Part shown: piece by piece, positions 11,571 to 23,041 of the stretch
Layout: each line of letters starts with the position of its first letter
How positions within the stretch are numbered: position 1 is the first letter of the stretch
Source: Cordia subcordata
Taxonomy: Eukaryota > Streptophyta > Magnoliopsida > Boraginales > Cordiaceae
DNA length: 64,000 bases
Assembly (NCBI GenBank): GCA_028554755.1
Contig: JAPTOF010000011.1
Coordinates: forward strand, 4,988,501-5,052,500
Direction: 5' to 3'
Notes under the pieces: model-generated
Databases searched by the model: none
The model's input: only the letters and a program-made list of their open reading frames with translations
Told to the model about the DNA's origin: nothing
Made by a program: the position numbers and the translations under genes

Positions 11571-13880
11571 GGTGCTAAAGTTTATGTCGGTTCTTGTATG
11601 GTGCTAATGTTGTTCTTAGTGTTGTACCAAAGAACAAGATCAGTGTAGGCGATTTTCATCTTTCGTCTTCATCCCAGCACTTGAATTTAAAAAAAAAAAA
11701 AAGAAAGAGTAAAAATTAAAAGATATTATTTAAGAGGTTTCGACAAGTGAATTACGTATGCTGATTCATTAGTGCCTATGGCGGTCGCTGTGAGAAAGAA
11801 GGAAAGCATCTAGACTTTAATGAGTCAAGGGAGAAAAATATAATTATTTGTATTTCATGTTTAAATTTATTTGACTACCATCAGAATCTCTTAGCAGTGA
11901 CTAAAAGACTTAGTAGTTTTGCTCATGAATTTTTTTTTTTAATATGTCCTTACTTACAACCATTACATGTTTCCCCAGTCGTAATCAATGCAAAGTATTT
12001 GAGTTATATATTAGATATATAACCCATGCGATGCACAGGAACTGAACGTCATATTACATGAAGCAATGTAATTGAAATCAAATGTGTGTACTTGGAAATT
12101 TAATAAATAAACAACTAAATGTAACAGTTGGAACGTAAATAGACAATTGGAAATAGTAAAAAGGCATTGTGCATAAATTTGTTATAAAAATTATTATTTA
12201 AAAACGATACTAATAATAATGAAATATGATATTATTGTTTGTTCTTCAAACACCCAAACATATATATATATATATATATATATAGTGTATTATATATAAT
12301 TATCATTCATATAATTTGCCTTGTGAGTTATATATATGTACACCTAAGAGCTGTATAAATAATGATATAGGCACGCAAATATAAAGAAGGGCTGAACCTT
12401 TTACTTATGTAACTACTAGCAGCAGGAGGGTTAGGATAGGCAAAGAAGCCAGGCAAGGCGGGAAGAGGATTTGAGATAGATAGTTGTGTTATTTGTTGGA
12501 TGGGACAGACAGACAGACTTCCTTAAACAAGAGGCTGACTAGAAGACGGATATTACGGAACGCTTAGAAAAGGATAGCGACGGGGTGTAGTGGTGGTTTT
12601 GGAGGTCGCATACCTTGGTTGCAGTGACATCAAACACGGTTGAAGCTTCTACTTTTCCTTTGTTTGGTCCCAAGATGACCAATCAAGCGTAACGACCGTA
12701 GAAGGTACGGCCAGAGAATTCATCTCCAAGTCAACAGCCTGTCGAGCAAATCCTGAGGAGGATATAGCCGGGTGAGTCTCACACTTTTCTCCCTTTATAA
12801 CTTTCTGGCAAGTGCATCCAGGCAACAAAGTCGAGCTCTGCAATTCAAACAAGAATGGAGGTGTCAGATCAAAATGAGACATGGATCATGTATTATAATG
12901 AGGGTGACCAGGCCAAGGGCACGACCGAAGATTGAGTGAACCATAGCGTACGAAAGGGGTTGGCATCACAATGAAGGGAAACCCACTACTTGACTACTAC
13001 TCATACCCCAACTCGAGAAACACAGCGTTACTACAAAATTAGCTTTGTCCGGGTCTTGAGAAACCTAAGGATGATTCGAGTAAGGGCCGTCAGCGGTTAC
13101 CGGGAAAGACGTAAAGACCGACTGTCCAATAGAAAGGGCACCAGCTGGTCGAGGGCTGCAGCGGGCTCTTAGCCAACGTTTACTGTCAAAGCCTTCCACA
13201 GATCAGTCACCTAATTAGCTTGAGACCAGTGATCTAATAACAGTAGGTAGTAGCCACATGGGTGTGTTGCGTGAAACGCGTGCCAAACTATTGTGTTTGG
13301 ACATGCAGTTGATGTCGGGGGAGCAGTTGTTTTGTGGGAACAAAATAACTGTAACAAGCTAAAGTGCCATTTGTACCCTGCAGGTTGATTGTACACTATT
13401 ACATAGTTACATAGTGGCCAACAAAGAAAGGCACAATTTTACATTTGACCACCAGGAGAATGCGACCACATGCACGTAATTTGAGTGGGAAACCTAAGCA
13501 GGCTACAGGACCATGGATTAGATATATTTAAGGTAGATACTTTAAATTAATCTTTTCTTCGTCTAGTATGGCAAAAAATGGATTTCAAGAGGTGAGATGG
13601 AATGAACAAAATAAATGCGCAATGCAGCTTGTAAGGAGCATCTAGCTTCAAAGTTGATGTAAACACAAAATTGGATTCTGAGAAGCAATAATTAGTACTT
13701 CTAACTAATTCAGATGTCCTTGTTTCATAGAGAACATGGAGTTATTTATTTAAAACTTTATTGGTTTGTGATGGATTCAAGAATGTACCACTTTGGAGAT
13801 GTTACCTTTGCATCTCAAACTTAAATTAGATCAGCTAATTATACCTTATTGTGTAATTGCAGGTTTTCCAAAATTTGTAT
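11571..13880. other. Intergenic stretch with microsatellite and a GC-richer patch
   Basis: Holds an (AT)n microsatellite at 12,260-12,284 and an A-run near 11,691. From about 12,410 to 13,400 the base composition is visibly richer in G and C than the surroundings, with short open frames on both strands but no domain I recognise; it might be a pseudogene fragment or organelle-derived DNA. Confidence 0.4.
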
Positions 13881-14380
13881 TAGAGCTAACAAACGAGTAC
13901 CCGCGGGGCGACCCAACCTATTTATGACAGGTTGTCGGGTCGGGTCGTATTGACTTGTTTAGGCTGCAGGCCACCAAGATCCCGACCCTAACGAGTTGGC
14001 AGGTTGACTCATGGGTTTGTAGGTTAGCGGATTAACCGAGTTGACCCTACATATTTTCGAATATATATATAACTATGCAAAATAATTATGAAATTAAGTA
14101 CGTAAACACTTAAATCATAACGTGGACCATAATCAATTACAAAAATAATAATTGAGCTTAGATCACATGAGTAATTATAATTTTTAAAAAATTCAAGGTG
14201 GGTCATTTTGGCGGGTTGAGTGGGTTGGCGGGTCACTTTGGCATGTTTGGCTAGTCGCTTTAGCGAGTTCGAGGGTTAGGTCAAGTTGACCCATTTGTTT
14301 GGCGAGTTATTAAACTTTCATCCCTAACTTTTTTTCTTAGCGAATTGACCCACAGGTCTCAACCAATTTTGTCAACTCTA
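13881..14380. mobile_element. Non-autonomous hAT-like element (about 500 bp)
   Basis: Left end TAGAGCTAACAAACGAG and the reverse complement of the right end, TAGAGTTGACAAAATTGG, form imperfect terminal inverted repeats. The interior near both ends is rich in GGGT/GACCC words (GGTTGTCGGGTCGGG, GGCGGGTTGAGTGGG), typical of a widespread plant hAT group with TAGGGYTGRCAAA-type ends. An 8-bp target duplication is not convincing (ATTTGTAT versus GCCTATAT), so the copy is old or the ends are slightly off. No transposase. Confidence 0.65.
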
Positions 14381-14945
14381 GCCTATATGGTTACAGGTGT
14401 ACGCATGGTACTGTCTATTCATATTTATTGTAGGATTGATGGCCGCACTGGGAGCTTTTTTAATTCTTAAGATTTTAAGAACTATGTGCATAGCTATCAG
14501 AAAAGCATGACCTTGTGCTATCTTCGTATGGCTGCTTTCAGGCATAATACCAAATAGTTGCAGGTCGTGTTCTAGTTTGGCTTAAGTAGATCATTTACTA
14601 GAAGGGCTTGTATATATGCGGGGTTGCTGAAGAGAGGGCCAACAGGGATCATTGGGTACCAATCTCCATTATGCTGAAGAAACTGTTAAGTAAGTTATTT
14701 CCTATTTCCGCAAGAGTAGGGAAATTAAGTACCTGAAAAAAAAGGGGACCCTTCACGTTATTAAATTCGTGAAGTTTGCAGACAGTTGCATTTCATAAAT
14801 TGTTCTACATCTCTCAATCAACCACCATGCCGATTAGTTAAAGAAATGCAAGTTGAAAACATCTCTGAAGACATTAACAAAGGAGCATTATCTTCCTATG
14901 TTGGCATAATAAAGCTTAAAAGGGGGGGACTTCTTCATCTATTAG

Positions 14946-15734
14946 CAGGGGTGATTCAAGGGTAAAACAACTAAAGCCATTTTAGGCTCCCAAAATTTTT
15001 AGGCCCAAAATTTTAGAACAAAATATTAAGTTATCTTAAAAGATCTAATTTAATTTCTTTTCTATTATTAGCCAAGGCCCTACTAATATTTAATAAATCT
15101 CATATTCTCTTTTGTTCATGTGAATTAGTGATTTACAATCACATTATTATGTCATTCGCAAAACTTATTTTTTGTCTCTAATCCTATCTAAACAACAATT
15201 GTCATTTCTAATACTAAATGATCAACTAATAGTTGTTCATTAATTAAAACAAGTGTTTTAATTTTTAACCTTTAATAATTCCACCATATCTAATTTTTTT
15301 ACTATGATTTAATTCTATGAGAATCTCCTTCTTCAATACTATTGTTTACCACCAAAAACTCTAGTTGTGTTTTAGTTTTGATTACTCTTTACTATATCCT
15401 AATCATTCGTAATTTTCTCTTCAGTTACACTTTATTTTAGTCTTTATTATATTTTTCTATCCCATGACAAGGCGGAGAAATTATTCTTTTACTTATTAAG
15501 AAGCATTTCATTCTATTAGATGACTTTCAAGAAATGATCTCCTTTGTAATCACTCTATCTTTGCTAGGTTATATTCTTCTAACCTTAAAAATCTTTTTTG
15601 GTTTTAGTTTTTAATTTATATTCTTTTAGGTATATATATATTTTTTAAGAATTTAAATATAATAATTAAAAAAATTTAAAAGGCCTCATTGTACATGTTG
15701 GCTTTAGACGTCCTTATCTCTTGAGTGACCACGG
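14946..15734. mobile_element. Non-autonomous hAT-like element with 8-bp TSD (789 bp)
   Basis: Flanked by TCTATTAG (14,938-14,945) and TCTATTAC (15,735-15,742), 7 of 8 identical, the target length of hAT transposons. The ends CAGGGGTGATTCAAG and, on the other strand, CCGTGGTCACTCAAG are imperfect inverted repeats that extend to CTAAAGCC. The interior is AT-rich with no coding capacity. Confidence 0.75.
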
Positions 15735-16002
15735 TCTATTACATGGTAGAAATGATAACTCCAGAATCATAGTGTTCTAAAAGAAACAAATATTTGCCCT
15801 TTGATTTAGAAGGGTGGCAATCCTATCTCTCAATACATTAATAAATAGTTCAAACAAATTAAGAGTGTGGCTGACAATGCTTATTTGAGAGCTTATAAGT
15901 ACCTAAAGTATACTCGAAATACTAACTAACTTGAGCATAAAAAAATTTTTTCTCCAGAGAGGTTAGAGATGAAAAGCCAAGTCGTCTAAATTCTAGGTTT
16001 AG

Positions 16003-16085
16003 GAAGTAGTTTAAATGGTTAAAATTACTTTACGTAAAAGTGATAATTTGAATTCAAATACTATGAAAAATGGGAGAGCAGGGAT
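16003..16085 (+). repeat. Degenerate tRNA-derived SINE-like copy
   Basis: AAGTAGTTTAAATGGTTAAA resembles a pol III A box and TTTGAATTCAAATACTAT a decayed B box at the same spacing as in the better copies at 43,376-43,460, 48,513-48,600 and 50,567-50,650. The weakest of the four. Confidence 0.4.
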
Positions 16086-16547
16086 ATATATAATATGAAA
16101 AAGGCATTATGTCCAAACTAATAACACGGTTGTCCAAAACACGGTAGAGCTTTTTGACTAGCTAATTTCAATTTTGAGAAAGTTGAATAAATTAATTTGA
16201 TGGTCGTAAGATTCTCGATATTTTACTACAAGGTTCTTGAAATTCTTTAACTAATGATCGATAACGCAACCGTAGATCTAAAGCGGCTGCCATATTGCAA
16301 ACTTTTGGTGGCCTCATTGGGTGACACGTCATCTAAATGTTGATGGCTTTATGTTTTGCCATTTGGGAGACATACAAGCGTTGACGAACCCGCATGGGAA
16401 GAAATCCACGGCAATGGTTTTATGTTTGTGAGTTTAGAGAGGGGGGGGGGGTTGTGTTTGTGTGTGGATTTTTTTTTTTTACCCAAATTTTGATATTGGA
16501 TACGGTTTAAAAAGTAACCCAATCTTGTTTTTAAATTGCGTTAAGCG

Positions 16548-16740
16548 CACTCCAAAAACGAGATGCGCATTCCAAGAAAGCAGACCGCGTTCCAGGAACG
16601 CGGCCGCACTCCAGGAATGCAGCCCACCTTCTCGGAACACGTTTCCAGCTTTTTCTAGCTTTTCCATAAATGCCCTGGCCGATTTAATGGGAATGCATGG
16701 AATTTATTCTTAGTAGCGCATTCTAGGAGCGCATTTGCAG
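16548..16740 (+). repeat. Imperfect minisatellite of GCGCATTCCAGGAACGC-type units
   Basis: Units of about 18-20 bp (GCGCACTCCAAAAACGAGAT, GCGCATTCCAAGAAAGCAGA, GCGTTCCAGGAACGCGGCC, GCACTCCAGGAATGCAGCC) run from 16,548 to about 16,640; a further unit GCGCATTCTAGGAGCGCA lies at 16,717-16,734. Individual units are near-palindromic (GCGTTCC..GGAACGC). GC content is far above the neighbourhood. Confidence 0.6.
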
Positions 16741-16834
16741 CGAATTGAATATATTCCTTGCCATCAGTCATTCTCGAGTCATTTCACGTCTTGCAGAATT
16801 TCAGAAATATTACTTTCAGAATGAGTTTTCTACC

Positions 16835-16842
16835 TATATAAA
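16835..16842 (+). promoter_or_regulatory. Possible TATA box
   Basis: TATATAAA preceded by CC and followed by a pyrimidine- and C-rich stretch (CCCCAACCCCTTCCTC, then a CT/CA-rich leader to about 16,960), the appearance of a plant core promoter and leader. No gene follows, so this may be a promoter of a decayed LTR or a non-coding transcript. Confidence 0.35.
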
Positions 16843-17090
16843 CCCCAACCCCTTCCTCAACTGGCTCATTCAATACTTAAGTCATCCTACAGCCTCTCAC
16901 ACATTAACTTTCTACTAAATTCCTTCCACTTCTCACTCTAAGTTTCTACCAAAGCACTTAAAATAACAAATTCAATCAAAGTTACTGTTCTTTTATACTA
17001 CGGCGGTCAAAAAATTATAACTGATCACAATCTTGATTACATGAGTCGAAATATATCACGTAAAATCAAAATTCTTTCCGATACAACTTA

Positions 17091-17307
17091 CGATAACAAA
17101 AAATCCATTTGTGTGTTTGGTGATGTTAATTATTTAGGCTACACAAGTAGATGTGTCGTGTAGCATGTGGCTTTTTAATTTGGTATTGAGTGTTCGTAAC
17201 GATAAAAAAATCCATTTGTGTTTTTGGTTATGTTAATTATTTGGGCTGCAAAGGTAGTTGTGTCGTGTAGCCATGTGGCTTTTTAATTTGGTACTGAGTA
17301 TTTGTGG
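17091..17307 (+). repeat. Tandem duplication, two copies of about 109 bp
   Basis: 17,091-17,199 and 17,200-17,307 both run from CGATAA...AAAATCCATTTGTGT through ATGTTAATTATTT to CATGTGGCTTTTTAATTTGG. The copies differ at about ten positions. Confidence 0.8.
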
Positions 17308-17404
17308 GGGATACCAGATGGTAAAGGGTTACTACACCTTAAATGGCATGTGCTTTTGCCCTGCATTTTCTATGTTTATACGTTGGCGTGCATGAATTGA
17401 TTTC

Positions 17405-17755
17405 GTATGGAGAAAATGAGTTAAATGTCTTTTTTTTGGGAAAAAAAAAACAATTAAAATGTTATCTTTTTGAAAATAATGAGGAAAATACCACAAAAAA
17501 ACATCTTCAAGTTCTCAAGACTTGAAGGTTATTATTCTTCGAGTTTTCAAAACTGGAAGATCAACCTTGTTTTTTTCTATCTTCAAGTTTACAAAAGCCA
17601 AATCTTCGAGTTTTAAAGACTCGAAGATTATTAATCTTCGAATTTTGAAAACTTGATGATACTTTTTGTGGCATTTTCCTCATTAGTTTAAGAAATATGA
17701 TATTTTGGTTGTTTCTTTCAAAAATTGGGACATTTAACTCATTCTCTCTTTCACA
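17405..17755. mobile_element. Fold-back (MITE-like) element with inner hairpins
   Basis: The left arm (AGAAAATGAGTTAAATGTC, 17,411-17,429) reappears inverted at the right end (GACATTTAACTCATTCTC, 17,731-17,748), and homology continues inward through AATGAGGAAAATACCACAAAAA and its inverted partner near 17,665-17,690. The centre contains repeated CTTCGAGTTTT...AAGACTCGAAG palindromes. RNA across it would fold into one long imperfect hairpin with side stems. No transposase and no clear target duplication. Confidence 0.7.
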
Positions 17756-18026
17756 TGAGTATCTTTACAAAATGGGATACCAAGTAAATAGGTATTAGTT
17801 TTGCTGCATGGTTTTGGTTTTGTATGCCTATCTATATATAGTTGTATCTTCTTTAGTGTCTCTCAACGAAATCGCTTTAGGCTTTCAGACAATGACCTGC
17901 GAGGTGCTTGGAGAGTAACGGTGCATATAATGGAGACACATTTTTCTATCACTTAGGGTATTCAAATAATATAAAAAAATCAGTATATATCAATTGTAAT
18001 TTGTCCCTAATAAAGTAAAATATGGG

Positions 18027-18874
18027 CAGTGGCAAAGCCAGGACCCGAGATTTAGGGGTGCACATTTTTGCATAAAGTTTTTATAAAAATGAAAAGAATA
18101 AATTATAAAACATATATTATTAATATAATAGTGACATTTTAACATATAAAGATGCATAAATAAATTATTATATGTAACTGTTAAGATGAGCACTAGGTAA
18201 TTATTTGAGTTGTATGTTTTCTTTCAATAAAATTTGTCTATTTTCTATTGACAAAAGAAAATCAAATAAAGAAAAATTTATGACTAATTTCTCCCTAACT
18301 TTATTAAGTTATTACAAATACTTGAAAAATCAACAAAACAACTGATTCTATGATCTAAAAATAAAACAAATAAAAACCATTTTTCAACAAATCACTTGAT
18401 CAGGACAAATTAGAAAAAAGGAATAAACAGTTGCCTCATAAAAAAACTACGTGAGAAATGATTAAAAAAATAGTGTGTGAAATTGAGTGGGGAAGAAAGA
18501 TTCCTTTTGAGTTAAAAATTCTTTGCTTGTTAATAATGGGGTTAAAAACTGAAACTTGAAAAAAAGAAAAAAGAAAGAAAGATGAAAGAAAAGAGTGGTA
18601 AATGATCCTAGTATTTTTTTTTTGCCCATTGAATAAAAACGTTACTATTATTAAATAAATATAGTTGACCGATTTCCTCAAAGGAAAAAAATTACCGGCA
18701 GCTGAGATTCGAAAATATCAGGCAAAGGAGTGTCATGGGGTGCTTGGGGAGGGGGTACTGAAATTTCAGGGGGTTGTTACAGGTTCTTAGGGGGTGCATT
18801 AAACGAATAAACATAAAATATATGTTCGTTCTAAAATTTCAGGGTGTGCACAATTGTACTTCGCTCTACCACTG
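18027..18874. mobile_element. Non-autonomous DNA transposon, hAT-like (848 bp)
   Basis: Ends CAGTGGCAAAGCCAGG and, inverted, CAGTGGTAGAGCGAAG are imperfect terminal repeats of the CAGTGGCGGAGCCAGG type found in many plant genomes; GTGCACA follows at both sides. TATGGG abuts both ends (18,021-18,026 and 18,875-18,880), a 6-bp direct repeat, shorter than the 8 bp expected for hAT. Interior AT-rich, no transposase. Confidence 0.65.
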
Positions 18875-19249
18875 TATGGGGACACTTTTGTAACATCCAG
18901 GCATTGAACTAATAGCAAAAAATATTTACTTTCTGTTTACAATTTTATCCACAAATACATTGCATAAAGATATGCTATATAGAAACTAGTTTTTATATAA
19001 AGCATGTTGTAAATTACATATTACGTTACCAAACATATCTTTGTTGTCTTTCCAACCTTTTGGAGAATTAAACAATAGACTCATTGATAGATATTAGTCT
19101 CAATTTAATGTGATTTGAAATACCCTAGTTCAAAGTAAAATAAAAAAAAATCATATGATGAGGTACATTACGAACTTATTAAAGTTTACTCCTCTGACTT
19201 GTGCAATGCACTGGTGAAAGAATAAAAATTAGTTTCGACCTCTTTGATG

Positions 19250-20510
19250 TGTTAGTTTTGTGTTTATGTATTGCATGCATACACTTGTTTTGAGGTGTTT
19301 TGAGCTTCATTAAATGTATTAGTATAGCATTTACGTCATAATTGTGCATATTAACGTTTACATGTTTATAGTTGAAGTTATGACTTAAATGCTACACTAA
19401 TGCACATTTGTTGCTTATTTAAAGTGTAATTTAGGAAGATAATTGGAGTTTAATTGAGGGTGCTTGGAGTATGGAACAAAGCCAAGGATGTTTTGGATGT
19501 AAAGGAGTGAAGAAAAGTGTATTTGGAAGTGACCGAGCGAAGGAAGGAGCAACTGAGGCGAAACCGAGTGCAATGTGAGCCAAATTCGGAGCTTGCAAGC
19601 TAAGAAGGACATGGAAAAATTTTGAACATGTTTTAGCGTGCAAAAGATGGCTTGGGAGATTCGTCATGGCAATACGAAGCCATAAAAAGAAATGGTATGC
19701 GAATCGAGGCCAAAATGAGCGAGATATGGACATTTTACTATCAAGACCGATTGAGTTTCTATCAAGGCCAGTCGACCAGCCAAATTAGAATCTGGGCCAA
19801 TTTTAGCCCAAAAGCCTATCGATCGGCTGGGCCCGCGGCTAGACGCGTTAACAGCTCTATTTAAGCCACTTTTTAGCCATTTTTGAGAAACAACACCAAC
19901 CAAATCAAACACACATTCTAAACACATTTAACACTTGGAATCAAGGATCCAAGAGGATCAAACACTAGGATTTGGGGGCATAGCTCATGGATTATAAAGC
20001 TTGGCTATGGATATAAGGGTATCTCTCTTTTATCCTAAGTCTAATTATGTATGATTAAAGCTATGTAGGGTGATTATATCTTGTATTTATGGATTGATTA
20101 CTACTTTTTATTAATGGTAAGTTGATGGATTTATGTATATATGCTTTATGCTTAGGGTTTCAAAGGCTATTTTATATACACGTCTATGTGTTTGTTAAAA
20201 TGCCTTAATGATGTAGCATTTATATATTGAAGTCTATTGTGCTATTAACCATTTTGAGATCATTATGCTATCATGTCTATATGTTTATGTGGTGATTACA
20301 TGAAGTGGGTATGACTATGTACATGTCTATGTGTGTGTTAACATACTTAATAGCATAAATAGCTTCTATTGCTTACATGTCAGATGCTATTGCTTAAATT
20401 GGTGTAATCTAAGCATGTTTATGTGCTTAGTAGTAGAATATACCAGTGCATTCTCGAATGTCATGCCCTAGATGTGTTTGCTTTGCACTTTAATGTTAAT
20501 TTTCACTATT
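19250..20510 (+). repeat. LTR segment B (U3 to mid-U5, plus strand)
   Basis: Begins TGTTAGTTTTGTG; the U3 end matches the reverse complement of 24,650-24,832. A TATA-like TATTTAA lies at 19,858-19,864 and 19,980-20,510 is the inverted partner of 21,240-21,775. Homology to segment C stops at CTATTGTGAT, so the last part of U5 is missing and the inversion point follows. Confidence 0.72.
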
Positions 20511-20525
20511 GTGATAAGTTTTTGG

Positions 20526-20543
20526 TCCCCGACAACGGCACCA
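20526..20543 (-). other. Primer binding site (tRNA-Asp type) at the inversion point
   Basis: On the minus strand TGGTGCCGTTGTCGGGGA, 16 of 18 matches to the plant tRNA-Asp primer site, lies right after LTR segment C (…ATATCAAGTTT). It sits within a perfect 11-bp inverted repeat, AAGTTTTTGGT (20,516-20,526) and ACCAAAAACTT (20,540-20,550). Confidence 0.78.
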
Positions 20544-20550
20544 AAAACTT

Positions 20551-21770
20551 GATATGCTATTTTAGCACAAGCGTAAATAGCCCGCAAGTGCACGGGCCAC
20601 GTGTGGTACGGTGTGTGTGAGTACGGAGTCGAAACCACGAGGAGGCCTAATGTGTATGGTGTTCTAAGCTAAGTGCATTTTAAAGAGCTATGTGTTGGGG
20701 TTTTAATTACAAGCTTTTTGGTGTTTTTGGTTTGAGGGGAGCTCGGGAAAGATAAATCTAAGCTACAAGCAAGAAAATAAAAAGACGGTGTGTGTGTATG
20801 TGTGTGATGGGGGAATTAAGTGATCTAAGGGGATGCTAATACGTGGAAATGGGGAATATGGTGATTACAACTTGCAAATGGGTGATTACTACTGCTTGTT
20901 AGGGTTGCTTGATAGATTAAACTTGGTTACTCTTATCTAGTCTCCTAATTAACCTCCTAATTACACCCTAAGTCTCAGTACAAATCCATCCCTAGGTGTC
21001 AACCCTTAGAGCCACGGCATATGGTCTTTATGACTTAAGGCTATAGGGCAAGCTAGTTAGGACTCTAAGTGACTTAGATCGATCTAACCCTAGCGTCTAG
21101 ACCGTTGGCTAGATTTAAAGCCAAGAACTAGTCCGTCTAAGGTCGATTAACCTCCCCTAAAACCCATTGGCTAGATTTAAAGCTAAGGAAGACTCGATCT
21201 AGGCTAGCCATTGGTTATGCACCGTCGATCATCATCACAATAGTAGGAATTGACATTAAAGTGCAAAGCTTGCACATATAAGGTATGGCATTCGAGAATA
21301 CTCCGAAATATTTTACTACTAAACATATAGACATGCTTAAATTACACCAATTTAAGCAATTGCACCCAACATGTAAGCAATAGAAGTTATTTATGCTATT
21401 AAGTATGCTAACACACACATAGACATGTATATAGTCATACCCACTTCATGTAATCACCACACAAACATATAGACATGTTAGCATAATGATTTTAAAATGG
21501 TTAATATCACAATAGACTTCAATATACATATGCTACATCATTGAGGCATTTCAATAAACACATAGACATGTATGTAAAATAGCCTTTGACACCCTAAGCA
21601 TAAAGCATATATACATAAATCCAGCAAGTTCTTGATAATAAAAGGTAGTAATCAATCCATAAATACAAGATATAATCACCCTACATAGCTCTAATCACAC
21701 ATAATTAGACTTAGGATAAAAGAGAGATACTCTTCTATCGATAACCAAGCTTTACAATCCATGAGCTTGT
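20551..21770 (-). repeat. LTR segment C (R/U5, minus strand)
   Basis: Inverted copy of part of segment B (21,240-21,770) continuing into a U5 with two GGCTAGATTTAAAGC-type blocks (21,111-21,122 and 21,168-21,185) and ending ATATCA before the primer site. It lacks a U3. The join with segment D at about 21,770 is abrupt. Confidence 0.72.
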
Positions 21771-23023
21771 GAATTTGTAGAAGAAATTCTACGCTAAAGT
21801 GCTCTAGAAGAAGCTTAAAAAGAAGACCTAGATTAACATGCTTTTGTACTTTTTGGATTTTTGGGAGCTAAGAGAAAAAGATGAAATACTACACTATAAA
21901 TGCACTAAGGAAAAGAAGCAAAGAACTAAGCTAACTTAGGGGATTGAAACAAGGAAAGAGTGATTGGGTTACCTACACTTGCGAATGGATAATTTAGAGT
22001 CTCTATGCTATGGGATTCGGGGATTGGCTTTCTACATAAAGCTTCTAGTACTAAGAAACTAACTAGTGTCCTAATTACACCCTCGGACTCGATGCGAGTC
22101 CGTCCTAAGCTTGCACACTTAGAGCTACGGTGTGGTCCTTATGTACCTAAGGCCATAAAAGGGACTAGAAAGCTACCTAGGTGCCCTAGAACAATCCTAG
22201 CCTAGTTCCTAAACCAGTAGCTAGATTTAAAGCTAAGACCTAAGGGTCCTAGGTCGACTAAGCCTATCCGGACTCCTATTAGCTGGATTTAAAGCTAAAG
22301 GGGACTTGACCTATACTAGTCCTAATTTATGTACTGTCGTTCTAGGGACACTAAAGCAAATTAATACCTAGTAAGTGCAGTCCTACACGTTCTAAGGTAA
22401 GGCGTTATGAATGTGACGTCCTATCCATGACACAAACACTAGCGAGTTTGATTTACGCCATTGAAAGCATTCAAGTATCAACATGTAGCATTGATTGAGC
22501 ATGTATTTACTATAAGGCATATTTGATACTCACATAGACATGAATAGAATCACCCCACTTCATAATATCCATAATCACACACATAGACATGCATAATCTG
22601 AGGATTAGAAATGGTCTATAGCAAGTACAACTCAATCTATATACATACAACTCATTCAAGCATTATATCAAACACATGGACATGAATTGATATAAAGCTT
22701 CCAAAAAATAAGAACAAAGTATGCATATATATAAGCCAATAAAATCCCATAACAAAGATTATATATATCATCCCATTACACAAGTTAGGTACTCTAAATC
22801 ATCTACTCAAACATGAAGTAAGAATGAAAGAGGTTATAGAAATCTCCCCTTTCATCCTCTCTTGTTTCTTTACTAAATTAAGCAAATCTTCACCAAGTAG
22901 TGTTTGAATCCTTCAAAATCAACTTAATTTCAAGTGGCTGTGTGTGTTAGTGTGTGAATCAGATGTCGGTGCAAATAGGGTTTGATGTGTGAGAAATGGG
23001 TGTGTGTATAGGTCTATAAAAAA
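21771..23023 (-). repeat. LTR segment D (R/U5, minus strand)
   Basis: Aligns closely with 23,221-24,459 of segment E (for example ATTTTTGGGAGCTAAG and TGTGTGAATCAGATGT in both). Its outer edge, about 23,023, is where similarity to E ends; in E that point lies some 30-35 bp downstream of a TATA-like box, so D appears to begin at the start of R. The U5 end is missing. Confidence 0.75.
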
Positions 23024-23041
23024 AAGTGCTTTAATATTTAT

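Noticed and set aside
12649..12882. 77-codon open frame on the minus strand in the GC-rich patch
   Set aside because: No recognisable motif and no supporting exon structure; noted only as part of the patch.
17091..17650. CRISPR-like array of short repeats
   Set aside because: The repeats are palindromic parts of a fold-back element and a simple tandem duplication, in a plant nuclear genome, with no regular spacers.
19431..19733. 100-codon minus-strand open frame
   Set aside because: Lies inside the U3 of LTR segment B; LTRs do not normally code and no domain is seen.
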